DNA of 64,000 nt from Cydia pomonella (GCF_033807575.1 NC_084716.1:8432001-8496000); one strand, 5' to 3'; positions 43,241-55,395 are shown, counted from the stretch's first letter. The notes: a model not told the origin generated them from the sequence alone. Program-made: numbers and translations.

Positions 43241-43890
43241 TTAAAACAAGAAAAATGTATAATATTGTAACAAAAAAATTTAGAGTATGCATTTTTAACG
43301 ATATGTTTGTTCGTATTTTTAGTATGATAGTTTTTTATTACCAATAAATATACGTGTTGCTATCTAGTTTTATTTTTTAAAGGTAATACCTATTAATTTT
43401 TGATTGGTTAAGTACTAATAATCATTTTATTTCACGAGCTAATAATTTAATTTATAGGTCACCCCACATTAGCGTCTTTTGAGCGTCGATGTCTCGTCAG
43501 CGCTATAGAAAATGGCGTCGTTGCGCAGTTGCGCCGACATTGCGTCGAGCAGGAGCCATAGAGTTGACTGGACGCCGACGCTCGCGAGACGCTACTGTGG
43601 AGTGGCTCTAACCCACACTGATGATGTTCAGAACCAGATAGACCTAGGTTATCCCAGTTATTTAATGAGTTTTCCGAGTTAACCCTTTAAAGCGAAAAAA
43701 AAACTTGTAAGGTATATTGACCTCCTTGACGCTCAATTTTCCTGGTTTGAAAACAAAACAAAAAAGGGTTCAACTGTTATGTTATTTCTAATCCACATTA
43801 CGTAATTAAGGGTTACCTTAAGGAGTAAATATTATATACTTTTTGGAAAAATATTTTCATGGTTCTAGAATAACTCCTCTTTAAGAATCC
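43241..43890. other. Intergenic, no gene seen
   Basis: 43455-43620 is a GC-richer stretch (gagcgtcgatgtctcgtcag, gacgccgacgctcgcgagac) with weak inverted symmetry; may be an old MITE. Confidence 0.4.
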
Positions 43891-44200
43891 AGGTAAGCTC
43901 GGCCAAATTTCACCTTCCCATACAAACAGAGTTACGTTCTCATTTTAAAACTCCGTATTGAATTGTAATGAAACTTTGCACATACAATAACATGAGGTAT
44001 ATCTAGGGCCAAAATAAACGAAATAGAGCAAAAACAAGCTTTGTATCTTACAATCACTGTATTTTTTAACTACGGTATCTGAGGCTAGATAAACTAATAA
44101 CAGCATAAACTGAATACAAAGTTTCAGAGCAATCTAGCTAGTCGTTTTAAAATGAGAGCGTAACTACGTTTGTATGGAGAACCGAGCTTGCGGTTGGTTG
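43891..44200. mobile_element. TIR element, intact reference copy
   Basis: ggtaagctcggccaaatttc ... catacaaacagagttacgtt at the left is inverted as gcgtaactacgtttgtatgg ... accgagcttgcgg at the right. It gives the uninterrupted form of the element at 62465-63420. Confidence 0.75.
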
Positions 44201-46120
44201 ACCGTTTCTTTTAGCTATATTTCATCTTGGTAGGGGAGAGTGGGGCAAGATGGAGTAGAGATGGGTTGATGCTCAATAAAACTGTACGTTTTGTATTTTA
44301 AGGCAACTTATTATTTTAATACTGTCGTTGATTATCTGTCTATTTAAAAAAAGTCCTATTTTATCATCTCAATATCATCAAATAGTACAGAAGTGCCGCC
44401 TATTTTGACCTAAAGTGGAGTTTAAGTGGTTTGTACCAATTTACCTTCATTTCTTTGTAATCTTACACTTTTTATGGACAACTATAATTTTATCGACAGT
44501 CTATACACTTAAATCTTATTTTTATCAATTACTTGTAAAATTTTAACCTTAAATTTTTTAGGTTATACGTCAAATGCTAACAAAATCTGTCATATTTGTT
44601 TACATTTGCTTGCAATTTCTATTGAACTACACTATACCAGTAGGGCAAGATGAAGTATCTACCCCTGGAGGCAAGATGTCGTTCTAGAGCAGTATCAAAG
44701 ACTATCCTTGCTTAAAACGCTCACAAGAAGGTAAACGTTGCATTGGGATTTTCTACTCCATCACAGGTACAGTAAACTTCCTTAATATGTAATATTAAAT
44801 ACTAGTGTCTCTGTGAGGTGCACTAGACCTCGTTTTCAGCTTATAAAATGTAAAAATGAAAAATACGTAGTTCGTTGAGTCGTTATCACAGTGAAATCAC
44901 AATGGTCTTAAGCGCCATTGGATCCTATTGGTGCTTAAGTCCTTTATGCCAATTTAGGCATTAACAATAAATTAAAAAAACTGGATCGACAAAAAATTAT
45001 ATTTAGTCATTGCATCTGGTCACATTTCGTGAGAATCTGTTGAGAATTGCGATCTGTAGAGCAGAATATCCGAACGGACGGATTCCTTCGCTAACGCTTC
45101 GGTTAACCTACCTAAGATGTGTTCGCAGACAAGCAGATAGTGAGCGGCTAAACGTAGCCAGTGGGCGTTTGCACTTCCAGGGGGCTAGCAAAGATGACAA
45201 TCGCTGATAGAAAACGCCAATCGAAATTTAAATTATGCATGAAAATTGTCACGTGACCGTGTAGCATCTGTCATCCCGATGAGTACAAATTCTTTTCGTT
45301 TGGTGTTTGTCGTTCTGCCTACGATTGTCATGTTGACTAGGCCTCCAGGGGTAACATATGCGCGTTTATGGCCTTCTAGGGTTGTCAAGTTGGTGTCATG
45401 CGTCTACCCTGCCTTACCCCACTCATCCCCACATTTGGCCCAAAATGTTTCGTCTACAATATATTGAGGTATTGTAACCACGTCAATGCCTGCCATACAG
45501 GCCCAGACTAATGATCTAGACTTGACAACGCAAATTTCAATAGAATGGTTGGAGTGAGTTAGGTTATTCTTGTTTTTACATAGTTTCAGGGGCGGTACCC
45601 ACGATGACAACCGTTTATTATCAAACCGCGATTAGAATGTGATTGAGCACGTATGCCGTTTTTGAAATGAGAGTGAGTTCGATAAAATGAGGGAGCGGAT
45701 TTTTAGCGGCGGGTTCGCCTGTAGTAACTACTCCAGAGCTAATTTCATATTAAGTGACAATATGAAATATGTACTTAAACGTCACATGAAAAAGTGTGGC
45801 GGCGTGCGTGTGGAATGGCGGGCGGCAATAAATGACAAGGTAACCGATTTAAAGGTCCCTTTTTTTAGTTTTTTTTAAATAACTCGTAAACAGTGGCCCA
45901 TAGCAAAAAATGTTCTTTCAGGCAAATAATCTATGATAAAGATGCACTACACTTTTTCGCTAAGATCAACACTTTAAAAGATATTAAAGCGTTTATGGTC
46001 CATTTTTCTATATTTTCGTAAATAACTCGTAAACGGTAACCAATAAACGCTGTTAAACTTAAATAATCTACACAAAATTGTCTACAAAAAAGATTCAGTA
46101 CAATTTTTGAAAGGATCAAT
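44201..46120. other. Intergenic with repeats
   Basis: 44235-44700 holds a repeat with ggggcaagatg motifs. 45178-45352 is a TIR element (gctagcaaagatgacaatcg / cgattgtcatgttgactagg). No gene supported; the frames at 45246 and 45687 have no recognisable domain. Confidence 0.5.
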
Positions 46121-46410
46121 AAAAGCCACACCACCTGCGGCATAATAATAAAAGCCAGACCACCTGCGGCATAATAATAAAAGCCAGACCACCTGCGGCA
46201 TAATAATAAAAGCCAGACCACCTGCGGCATAATAGTAAAAGCCAGACCACCTGCGGCATAATAGTAAAAGCCACACCACCTGCGGCATAATAATAAAAGC
46301 CAGACCACCTGCGGCATAATAATAAAAGCCAGACCACCTGCGGCATAATAGTAAAAGCCACACCACCTGCGGCATAATAATAAAAGCCAGACCACCTGCG
46401 GCATAATAAT
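46121..46410. repeat. 29-bp minisatellite, ten copies
   Basis: Unit aaaagccacaccacctgcgg plus cataataat; variants are caca/caga and aat/agt. Because 29 is not a multiple of three and the unit lacks reverse-strand stops, all three reverse frames are open, which makes a false 157-codon frame. Confidence 0.95.
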
Positions 46411-46852
46411 AATACCATATAAGTAACTATGTTCTTTTCATGTTATGAACTTTTCAACTATTTCGATTCCAATATTAAATATCCCAACTTTGGAAAGTTT
46501 CCGACGGTCCCGTCGGTACGGATGTGCATCAGTACTTTATACCTAGTTACATACTTTTGACAGAAACTTAATCCTAAGCCCTGCAGCCTGTCCATGTTCA
46601 TATTATAGTACCGTTATTACACAGTAGTTCCGTCAAATAAGCATGTTGCCACGTCCGCGGCGCGGGAATATCTCGCCGTCACACGCGCGAGACACCGCGA
46701 TTATTTCCTGAGGGATGTCGCCTCAAGCCGCTGGTTTTAAAAGGATTTTTAAGTTGACTCGTGACGCTGTTATGTTTTATGTTGAATGTAAGATGATGTG
46801 AAGGTTTTTGAACTTGTAACTAATGTTCAAGTTTTTATTGATACCTAATTAA

Positions 46853-47010
46853 TTGATAATTTGCACAACGTATCAGTATTGCGATACAACGGGGAAATGC
46901 CGCCAGCATCCTTGGTACAATGCCTCAAGGGCCTATTTTAGATATAAGCTAGTAATCCTCTGTATATATCCATTATGTACATATATTGTTATTGGAAATA
47001 AAGAATTTTC
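46853..47010 (+). mobile_element. LINE 3' end fragment
   Basis: cgtatcagtattgcgatac ... ggaaatgccgccagcatcct ... aatgcctcaagggcctattt ... aataaag. It is the uninterrupted form of the LINE split by the hAT-like element at 58291-59794. Confidence 0.78.
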
Positions 47011-47092
47011 ACCCTATAAAATAAAACATATTATCTTGATATACCTATGTATACAATTTATCGTGATATTTTTAGCATGTATTATATTATTA

Positions 47093-47345
47093 CGGTGACG
47101 ACCGTTCTGGCCTAGTGCGTAGTGAAGCCGATGGTTCTGGGTTCAAATGCCGATAAGGGCATTTATTTTAGTGATGAGCACTGATATTTGTTCCTGAGTC
47201 TTGGGTGTTTTCTATGCATTTAAGTATTTATATATTATATATATCATTGCCTGAGTACCCACAACACACGCCTTCTTGAGCTTACTGTGGGGCTTAGTAA
47301 AATTTGTGTGATAATGTCCTATACATATATATATTTATTTATTAT
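47093..47345 (+). mobile_element. tRNA-derived SINE, full length
   Basis: gacgaccgttctggcctagt, gggttcaaatgccg B box, tatttgttcctgagtcttgg, gagcttactgtggggcttag, and a tatttatttatt tail. Confidence 0.82.
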
Positions 47346-47749
47346 GTACTTATGCAGCTCGCTGTACCTAGTAGGTATGTACATCCACTTTATAAATTAA
47401 TCTCATTTTTGCAGCTTGGTGTAACTACTACGCGTCAGCAAGAGAGCACCAAAATGAAAGAGATGCCTAAACGGTAAATGAAATAAAAAATAACTTCATA
47501 CTTTAATATACACTGATATATTAAGCCATACAATATGTTCGATTTAAGGCAGATATACACGTTGATTGCAGGAAGATCTGAAACATAAATGAATTATTTT
47601 TAAATTAAAATATACATTTTACATATCTAAAGGTGACGTGTAGATATCAACTGCAGCTGCAATACAGTTGCGAAACGTTCATTCACAAAACACTAATTTT
47701 ATCAAGAAAATTGACAGATACAGCGGTGGTAAAAACGACGCCGCATCAG

Positions 47750-47882
47750 TGCCGCTGAACTTAGACAGAAAATTCGGGGCGTGATCGCAACAGTGCACCT
47801 GAACTTGGACGAAAACGCGGGGCGTGATCGCAACAGTGCAGCTGAACTTATTAGACGAAAACGCGAGTCGTGATCGTCATTC
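47750..47882. repeat. Three-copy tandem repeat, about 50 bp
   Basis: gcggggcgtgatcgcaacag recurs with ctgaactt...gacgaaaacgcg between copies at about 47777, 47818 and 47865. Confidence 0.75.
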
Positions 47883-48479
47883 TTGTAGTCAAGCCTCAAC
47901 TCTCGTCCTTCTTTGAAGAGGAATGACTTGATTTTTTTGGGTCATTGTTGAATAAATTACAGGTACGAAGCCTAAACTACATTTAAATCGTCATAAATTT
48001 TGTCTCACTAACATTTATGCTCTATATTCTGATAAAATTCTCGTAGAATTTAATTATTTACAACAAATGTTTCATTTTGTAGATTAAAATAATAACAAAT
48101 TCCGCAAAATGAGAATATTAGATTAGACAAGTGTTTCAAAAAAGGCTCAATTTAACCTTAGGTTACCTTTTCAAAACTTGAAAGTAGGTATTTTACGATT
48201 AAACTACTTACTAAAAAAATGTGCGATAAAATGAAATCCTATAACATGATACATTCTGCAAAATTAAAGGATATCCGTAAATCAACCATGTATCGTTAGT
48301 TTAATAATAATAAAAGTATAGCCTATCATATTATGAACGTCCCACTACCGGGCTATAATAACCACGCTGGGCCAATGCGGGTTGAGGACTACACAAACAC
48401 CTTTTAATGTGGTCGCAGCTGTACGCAGATTTACTCAAGCTAAATGGTACCTAAATAACAAATTACATAAGTTCAGAAA

Positions 48480-48560
48480 AACTCTTTGGTACGCCAGGAT
48501 TTGAACCTGCGACCTCCGGATTCAGACGTCAGATCTCGACCACAACTGAGAATCCATCAT
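48480..48560 (-). mobile_element. Possible tRNA-related SINE remnant
   Basis: Reverse strand: gaatccggaggtcgcaggtt then caaatcctggcgtacc, a B-box/T-arm-like block. No complete cloverleaf, so not a tRNA gene. Confidence 0.45.
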
Positions 48561-49349
48561 CAGATCAGCTCGATAGTACGATAATATTGCATTGTCACCT
48601 GACTTACATATGTGTGCAAATTTTCAGCTCAATTGGAAACCGGGAAGTGGATCAAATTTAACTTGCAAGATTTGATTACAAACAGACAAAAGGTGGACAT
48701 AGGAACTCTGTGATAAAACAACGCAACCTAATTGTGTTTGGGGTTTTTAGAATTTGCTCGATGAGTATTAGTTGCCTGTGGAAAGAAAAGTACAGTCAGC
48801 GATAAAAGCTTGTACCAAAAATGAAATTTTTGCCAAAAACTTATTTTAAATTAACAATAGCATCTGAACTATCATCTGACAAAGTATGAAACGGGAGGCG
48901 ATGACATTTTTGTACGTATTTCGGTGGCTGCCATTCCTCAACCCACTAACGGAGCGGCTGCTGGCTTCCACGAGGATTCATTATACATAGCCTTTAACCA
49001 CTATACGAGTTCCCACCCGGGAAGCGATGGGTCATGGAAATCTGGTCCTGGATCGCGGTCTATTAACTTATCGGTCTATAAACAAGTATCAACACGTGTA
49101 AAAATATACACGGTATTATTATTTTTATATTACTTCGGACTCCTTAGTCTATTTGACAATATAATGGTGTACTTCCGTTTGGGCAAAAAACTTTTCGCCA
49201 AGTTTCATTTCACAAATGAATCTTTGGCAAACATACACTTCGCAATTAAAAATGTATGGTCAACTTATTATTTGGCATTATTTTACTTTGACGAATTTTA
49301 TTAAGGGTTTGTAAGTGGGTTTTTAAATGGCAAAACTTACATTAATTAA

Positions 49350-49690
49350 TTGTTTGACATGATGCCCACGGCTACTTTCTATCACCGCACCGCCCGCCGT
49401 CGGCAGGATGTTCATCCTCACACCCTAGAACCTAAATGGTCACGCACTGTGCGGTTTAAGAGGAACTTCCTCCCGCGCACGCTCCGGTTGTGGAATGAGC
49501 TACCTGCCGAGGTTTTCCCGAGGGTCTACAGTATGAGGTTCTTCAAAAAAGGAGTGTACAGATTTTTAAAGGGTCGGCAACGCGCATGTAACACCTCTGG
49601 AGTTGCAGGCGTCCATAGGCTACGGTGACTGCTTACCATCAGGCGGGCCGTATGCTTGCTTGCCACCGTCGTGGTATAAAAAAAAAAAAA
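49350..49690 (+). mobile_element. LINE 3' end with open ORF2 C-terminus
   Basis: Translation shows ARRRQDVHPHTLEPKWSRTV, FLPRTLRLWNELPAEVFPRV, FFKKGVYRFLKGRQRACNTS and GVAGVHRLR, the C-terminus of CR1/Jockey-type LINEs (FLPRT.RLWN.LP..VFP). Followed by gccgtatgcttgcttgccac and a poly(A) run at 49678-49696. Confidence 0.85.
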
Positions 49691-49696
49691 AAAAAA

Positions 49697-51155
49697 CATT
49701 TCAAAAAGACGTTTGATCAAATTTTTACTTTCATTAGTCAATTTGTGTAATAATATCCTATAATATTTATATACTTAAAAATAAATACCTGTACCAAAGA
49801 GTTATTGGATTGTAGAAGGGATGTAAAAGGTGTCTAAGAAAAAATGTGCCGCCTAGTTTGTCAGCTAATATAGATGGCGTTGTACGGTCCCGTACATTTC
49901 GGATGTCAAGGCTATCAATATAACACCTCTTTTACAATAAATTACTCTTAGGTGAAATATGTAATGGAATTAATAAACACGTGCCTACAATGATGACGAG
50001 TGAGAGTCGCCACTACTAATTACATAATATGTTGTTACTATTACGAGTTAATCAAATTACTCTAATGAACCAGCACTAATCACTTCGTAACATGTGTCAC
50101 AGTAAATTCTTGAAATCAGTAAAGTAATAAATAATAAAATGTCTCTCGGTACTCACAAGTGTAGGTACTATAGATATACCGTATAAGTGGTTGGTATCTA
50201 TCGTATCATTCACGAAGACGCGTGCTTTGACTCCTTTTGTCACGTTATTAAAGGTTAGATTTGATAAATCTGCGCGTCATCGTGGATAACATGAACTATA
50301 AGAAGTTATTATGGTTATTGGTTAGATACTGGACTGGCTTGGCTGCATGAAGCTGGTTCGTTTAATGTAAAGTAAGCAAAATTTTAATATAAACTGGTTT
50401 TAGTACTAAAAACTCAGCTAACTTTTACTAATAAAACCGCCTGACATAAGTTGCTGACCTATTTAATTAGTCTGCGCGTGGTTTTCTGGGGTCCAAAAAG
50501 CTCTCTCAACCAAGCTCAAATCAAACAAACTCCGCCCTTATTAAAAATACTAATACCTACTTCAAATTACTGATTTATTAGGTGGGTAAATAGAAACAAA
50601 AAACTATTTTTTATTGTTTATTAAATAGATGATAGAAACAACTAGGATGAATACAGTAGAGATACCTTACACGTGTAATATATGAATATTTTTATTTCAT
50701 CGCAGAACATTATTCATTGATCTATAACGCAGTTAATTCTGAAAAAAAGTATTGCGTCATATTTTAAATTATAAGGAATAAAATAAAATAAGCTTAGGAC
50801 ACGCTTATACATAACACCTACTACATGTCACTCATTGAATATCCAGGGATCTTTTATTCCACCTCAATATCCCGTCTTGAACCCATATTTTGAGATTTTA
50901 AATGACGTCAAGTTATCATCATCATCATCATCAATTAGCTGCAGAAAGATATGCAAAACGAAAGAAGCTTAAATAAAATATTCTTGATACTAACTTACGT
51001 TTTCCATCAATCTGGGCCTGACAGGAGCGCACCTAATTAAATGTTAAACATGATGAGTTTTGCGCCTTACATTTTTTGTATTTAGTAAAGTGCACTCCTG
51101 CCCGGTCCGTATAGGAATTGAACATAACAAAATCCTTATTGCTTACTTGAGAATG
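49697..51155. other. AT-rich intergenic, no gene seen
   Basis: Only a short atc microsatellite at 50918-50933 stands out. The third (untranslated) exon of paralogue C, if it exists, should lie here. Confidence 0.4.
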
Positions 51156-51407
51156 TTAGCCAATGAAACACTTAAGAAACTCCCAAATAAAAGCTCCCGC
51201 GCATTTCATGAAATCACCCCTCAACTGGACCTCTTCAGAAATCATTCTCATTTCATCAGTTAGGAGACATTTTAGATAATTTTTCATTGCATTAAGCACA
51301 CATTTCCCCTTTGGACTACAGTAAATATTGCTGGTTGGATCAATTTCGTTTCCTATTACCACCACAAGGATAGAGAATAGAAAAATAACCACGATATGTT
51401 TATTCAT
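51156..51407 (-). CDS. Small secreted cysteine protein, paralogue C (83 aa)
   Basis: Uninterrupted frame, ATG 51407, stop TAA 51158-51156. Signal peptide MNKHIVVIFLFSILVVVIG (19 residues, as in A and B), then NEIDPTSNIYC, GKC, C-x10-C with LNAMKNYLK between, an acidic middle, and CAGAFIWEFLKCFIG at the end. The middle C-terminal Cys of A and B is Trp here, and an extra Cys stands near the N-terminus. No coding intron, unlike A and B, yet the splice donor gtaagc again follows the stop by exactly 9 nt. Function unknown. Intron loss or a partial retrocopy could explain the structure. Confidence 0.75.
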   Translation of the reverse strand: MNKHIVVIFLFSILVVVIGNEIDPTSNIYCSPKGKCVLNAMKNYLKCLLTDEMRMISEEVQLRGDFMKCAGAFIWEFLKCFIG

Positions 51408-51465
51408 TTTTTTTAAACAGAATACTGAATAACAATAACGAAAAATTCACAGATATAAAGCAATT

Positions 51466-51480
51466 TATATATTTATAATC
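51466..51480 (-). promoter_or_regulatory. Candidate TATA box of paralogue C
   Basis: gattataaatatataaatt on the - strand about 65 nt before the ATG. AT-rich surroundings make this weak. Confidence 0.35.
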
Positions 51481-51639
51481 TGTATAAATATTTCAGGGTT
51501 AAATTTTTATCGACTCGTGTAAGAATGGCAGTTACAATAATATTTACAGGCGCATAGTTGTTTATCTACTAGATAACATTTTCGATGCGCAAATGGTTCA
51601 CGTTGATTGCACATGTTTTCTTATATGTACTATATTTAA

Positions 51640-51765
51640 GTATTTATAATTATTTATATATTATATATATCGTTGTCTAAGTACCCTCAACACAAGCCTT
51701 ATTGAGCTTACTGTGGGACTTAGTTAATTTGTGTAATAATGTCCTATAATATTTATTTATTTAAT
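51640..51765 (+). mobile_element. SINE 3' half
   Basis: tttaagtatttataattatt, cgttgtctaagtaccctcaa, gagcttactgtgggacttag and tatttatttattta tail; the tRNA-like head is absent. Confidence 0.75.
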
Positions 51766-52205
51766 ATTTATTTTAAAATACCTTTCTTTTTACGAGTCAA
51801 TGTTAAAGTTAAGTCTACGTGATCGTCCATACAAAAAAAGAAAACGTTTTTCCACTTCTAAATATTTTACATTCTCCGTGCTGTTTTAGTATGTCATCGA
51901 CACAATAAAAAACTTGGTTTATACTTATAGGTTTTCCTTTTTTTTTTTAATTTGTTTTTGTTTTTTTAAATCGAAACCTATAAACCTAAAATAGATTTGT
52001 TAAGATTTAGTTAGTGGGAAACGTTTTCTCCCGAAATGGAATTTCATAGAAAAAGTGCCGTTATTTCGCTAGGATCGCAAAGCTATTCTTCCCTAAGGTG
52101 CAGTAAAATTATGATATTTTGTACATTAACTGTAACTTTAAACCTTTTTATCATCGGCTTTTCATTTTAGCATTACTTAGATATTATATCAAGAGAGTAA
52201 TGTAC

Positions 52206-52524
52206 ATATAAGATAAGATAAGATAATCTTTATTGGTAGCGTACTGGTACAAGTCAAAAAACAATTTTGTACAACAAACATACAAATTCCACGTTACAGA
52301 ATACTAATTTCGTACGAAATATTAGTAATGTCAGTTATCCTAAATAAAATAAAATAAAAATATTATATAGTCAGTGCCAATTCCATCATTTCGTTAAAAG
52401 TATAAAAGTTTTTTGTGAGTAGCCACGATTCCAAATTTGTTTTAAAAGATTGGTGAGATGTTGCATCTCTTATATTTTCTGGGAAGCGGTTGTATATCGC
52501 GGGGCCTGTGACGTACACCGACTG
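52206..52524 (-). mobile_element. LINE 3' end with open ORF2 C-terminus
   Basis: Reverse translation: QSVYVTGPAIYNRFPENIRD, ATSHQSFKTNLESWLLTKNF, YTFNEMMELALTI stop; a recognisable Jockey/CR1-type LINE C-terminus. Its 3' end is the ataagataagata repeat at 52210. Confidence 0.82.
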
Positions 52525-53482
52525 TTATAATATAAGTATAAATGACGTTCCTTTCACTTACTGATATGAAATTCCACTGCGGCCCAAACTGCCTCGAGCC
52601 TGAACGACTCTTTTAATAAGACGTCGTTTTCTTGTAATGTTCCATCAATAGGCCCCAGAAACAAGTGAAATATAAAGACAAATCATTTACGTGTAATGTT
52701 GCGTACCTCGTAATACAGGCTGGGCAAATAAGAAGTATAAGTACATTTTGTTTTTAATTTAATTAAGTCCAAAAAATATTAAGGATTGCTTAAAAAATAT
52801 ATAATTCAGGGTTCACAAATACGTGCGGAACATAATGTCTGACAAATGTCCACGACTAACACAATTTTCAGCATATTTTCGCACATTTTCGGCGTTATCG
52901 TTAGTAAATTTGTGTCGGATGGTCAGTTTTGAGTGTTTAAATTTCATCAGCTTTTTAGCATAGACGCGTAATTTTAGACATCCTCACAGAAATATGACAG
53001 GAGAGAGAAATAGGACATATAATTGGCAACCCTGAATACTATATTTATGAAAAAATGTTCAGTAACATTTACGCATTATATATTAAAATTTTAAAAACAA
53101 AATGTATACTTAGGTACCTCTTATTTGCCCATCCTGTAGTTGACTAGCTCCTGCCCGACTTTGTCTTCGTGGAATGATGATGATGATTGATAAAACGTAA
53201 TATCCTTCCCAGGGCCCAAACTATCTCCATACCAAATTTCATCTAAATTGGTTCAGCGGCTTAAGAGACGACATATTTACTTTCGAATTTATAATTTTAG
53301 TAGGGATTGTGTAGGGGTTTAGTAGGGATTGGGTCTCTTAGACCCAATCGGTGGTATAACTACATGGGAATAGGACCTCTCATGTCCTATTCCCACTACT
53401 ACTATATACTATAGGTACCTACTCGTAGTAACCATGTGGGTCACGTACTTTGTACAATCAGCATAGCATAGATTTTCTCTAC
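52525..53482. other. Intergenic, no gene seen
   Basis: No coding signal. 53310-53400 holds gggtctcttagacccaatc and ggacctctcatgtcctatt, small palindromes. Confidence 0.4.
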
Positions 53483-53700
53483 TATAGTACATTACGATAC
53501 AAGTGCGAAAAATAGGAAATTCGAAACGAGCACGACCGAAGGGAGTGTTTTAAATCGACACGAGTTGCGAATTACCTATTCGCACATGTATCGTACAACG
53601 TTTTACAGTACATATGGCCCTTTAAATTTTCGACATAGTAACGTAATATGCTAATTTTCGCACTAGTGCGGTAAAGTAGAACCATATGTACTGTAAAATA
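53483..53700. mobile_element. Palindromic MITE, reverse copy
   Basis: tagtacattacgatacaagt through ccatatgtactgtaaaa; same family as 25137-25365 in opposite orientation. Confidence 0.75.
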
Positions 53701-54311
53701 TTTACCATTTAGCTCCCAAGTTGGCAGTCCCAACAGAAGCAAAAAGTTAAGTAGCATACGGTTGCTTGAACGAGCTTTTAATACATACAAAGGTTCTATA
53801 GTCTATATTTTTTAACTACAAAGTACTACCCCATACATTGTCTATACATCCATGCCATTTTATATGGGCAGTACTAAATATTGAAAAAAAAAACCAGACT
53901 ATTATAGCACCGTACAAATTCATAGATAAATAAGTACCTAAGCTTATATCTCCATGATAAACAAAATATGAGACTGAACTTCGATAACTGGCCTAATCTA
54001 AAACAACAATTAGAAAGTGAATACAGAGTTTGATAGTCTAATTATTAACTAGTCTTTTGCCGCAGTTTTCCAGCAGGTAATGACGCTTGAATGGGTGGTT
54101 CTCCGCATGTCGCTTCAGTAAGAAAGCGTAGGTGGTATGATATTACCTACCCATGAATGCAGTCTTTTAACTCTTGTGAGATCGCGTAGCGTTTGTGTGC
54201 CATGTGAATAGTTAAATAATCTATACATTCTATACATGGCTTTCCTATCTTAATAATAATAATAGGTAAGTTATCGGTGGTGGTATGGTAATACCAAGGA
54301 GGAGTTAAAAT

Positions 54312-54646
54312 AGAGGTGTATTGTCAATGTCAAAGAAAACTTTTAGAACGCTATTTGACTTTGATCCTTCTTCTTTTACTGATATGAGTTGAATTTGTTA
54401 AATATCAAAAAGTGGCGCCATCTAATAGATCAAAGGCCAAAGGTATATCAGCATCGTTTCGAGCAATGGCTCCATAACCAGGTAGTGCCCGGTAAGATGG
54501 CGCCACTTTATGATATTTAACAAATTGAACATATCAGTGAAAGAATAAGGATCAAAGTCAAATGGCGTTCTAAAAGTTTTAGTTATCTGTCGAAAAATGG
54601 CAGTAAATTTACGTCGCTACAAAGTTTTCTTTGACAATACACCTCT
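54312..54646. mobile_element. TIR element, 335 bp, long arms
   Basis: agaggtgtattgtcaatgtc and gacaatacacctct are inverted ends; inverted symmetry continues through cttttagaacgc / gcgttctaaaag and tggcgcca / tggcgcca. A decayed copy lies in the intron of paralogue A. Confidence 0.85.
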
Positions 54647-54895
54647 GTTTCAAATTCTCCTTGCCGAGAATTCCGACATTTCGTCTCCTGTAGAAAGCAT
54701 CACGTCATCACCGGTCCCCTGTCATAGAAAACGAAGTGTCGGTTGGCCCGGCCCGGACCCATGCCGTTCTAGCGTGAGTAATTCTTAAGCACGTGACCCC
54801 TGTTCGTACCGCTAAAAGTATTATACTTCCTATCCAGCAGCAGTACACGTTATCGTGCCGTCCAAGTCACACATTTTAGAGATATAACATTTAAT

Positions 54896-55312
54896 AAAAA
54901 CCGGCCAAGAGCATGTCGGGCCACGCTCAGTGTAGGGTTCCGTAGTTACTCTTCCGTCACAATAAGCTAAACTGGAGCTTAAAGTACAGTAAATTGTTAA
55001 CCAAGGGATGAAACGGTACCTTTCACCCGAGTTAAACAAATAGGCAAATTTGCATACTGATTAGTAGCTAATTAAAGTTTCTTGAAAACCCTTATTAGTT
55101 TTGAAAGCCCTTTCCAACGATACCCCACACTCTAGGGTTGAAGCGAAAAAAAATTTCACCCCCACTTTACGTGTAGGGGAGGTACCCTAAAAAAAATTAA
55201 ATTTTTAGATTTTATTGTACGACTTTGTCGGCTTTATTGATTTATATATCCATGCAAATTTTCAGCTTTCTAGCACTAACGACCACGGAGAAAAGCCTCG
55301 GACAGACAGACC

Positions 55313-55343
<31 letters not shown>

Positions 55344-55395
55344 GGACATGGCGAAACTATAAGGGTTCCTAGTTGACTACGGAACCCTAAAAAAC
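54896..55395 (-). mobile_element. Interspersed repeat (gggttccgtag family), reverse copy
   Basis: aaccggccaagagcatgtcg ... ttccgtagttactcttccgt ... cacccccactttacgtgtag ... ggacatggcgaaactataag ... gactacggaaccctaaaaa. The same blocks in opposite order form 62672-63300. No ORF. Class uncertain. Confidence 0.8.
55304..55343. repeat. (GACA)n microsatellite inside the repeat
   Basis: cagacagacagacagacaga; it gives the CPSVCLSVCLSVGLSV frame on the other strand, which is not a gene. Confidence 0.92.

Noticed and set aside
45931..46418. 157-codon hydrophobic reverse frame that looks like a membrane protein
   Set aside because: It is the 29-bp minisatellite read in a stop-free frame.
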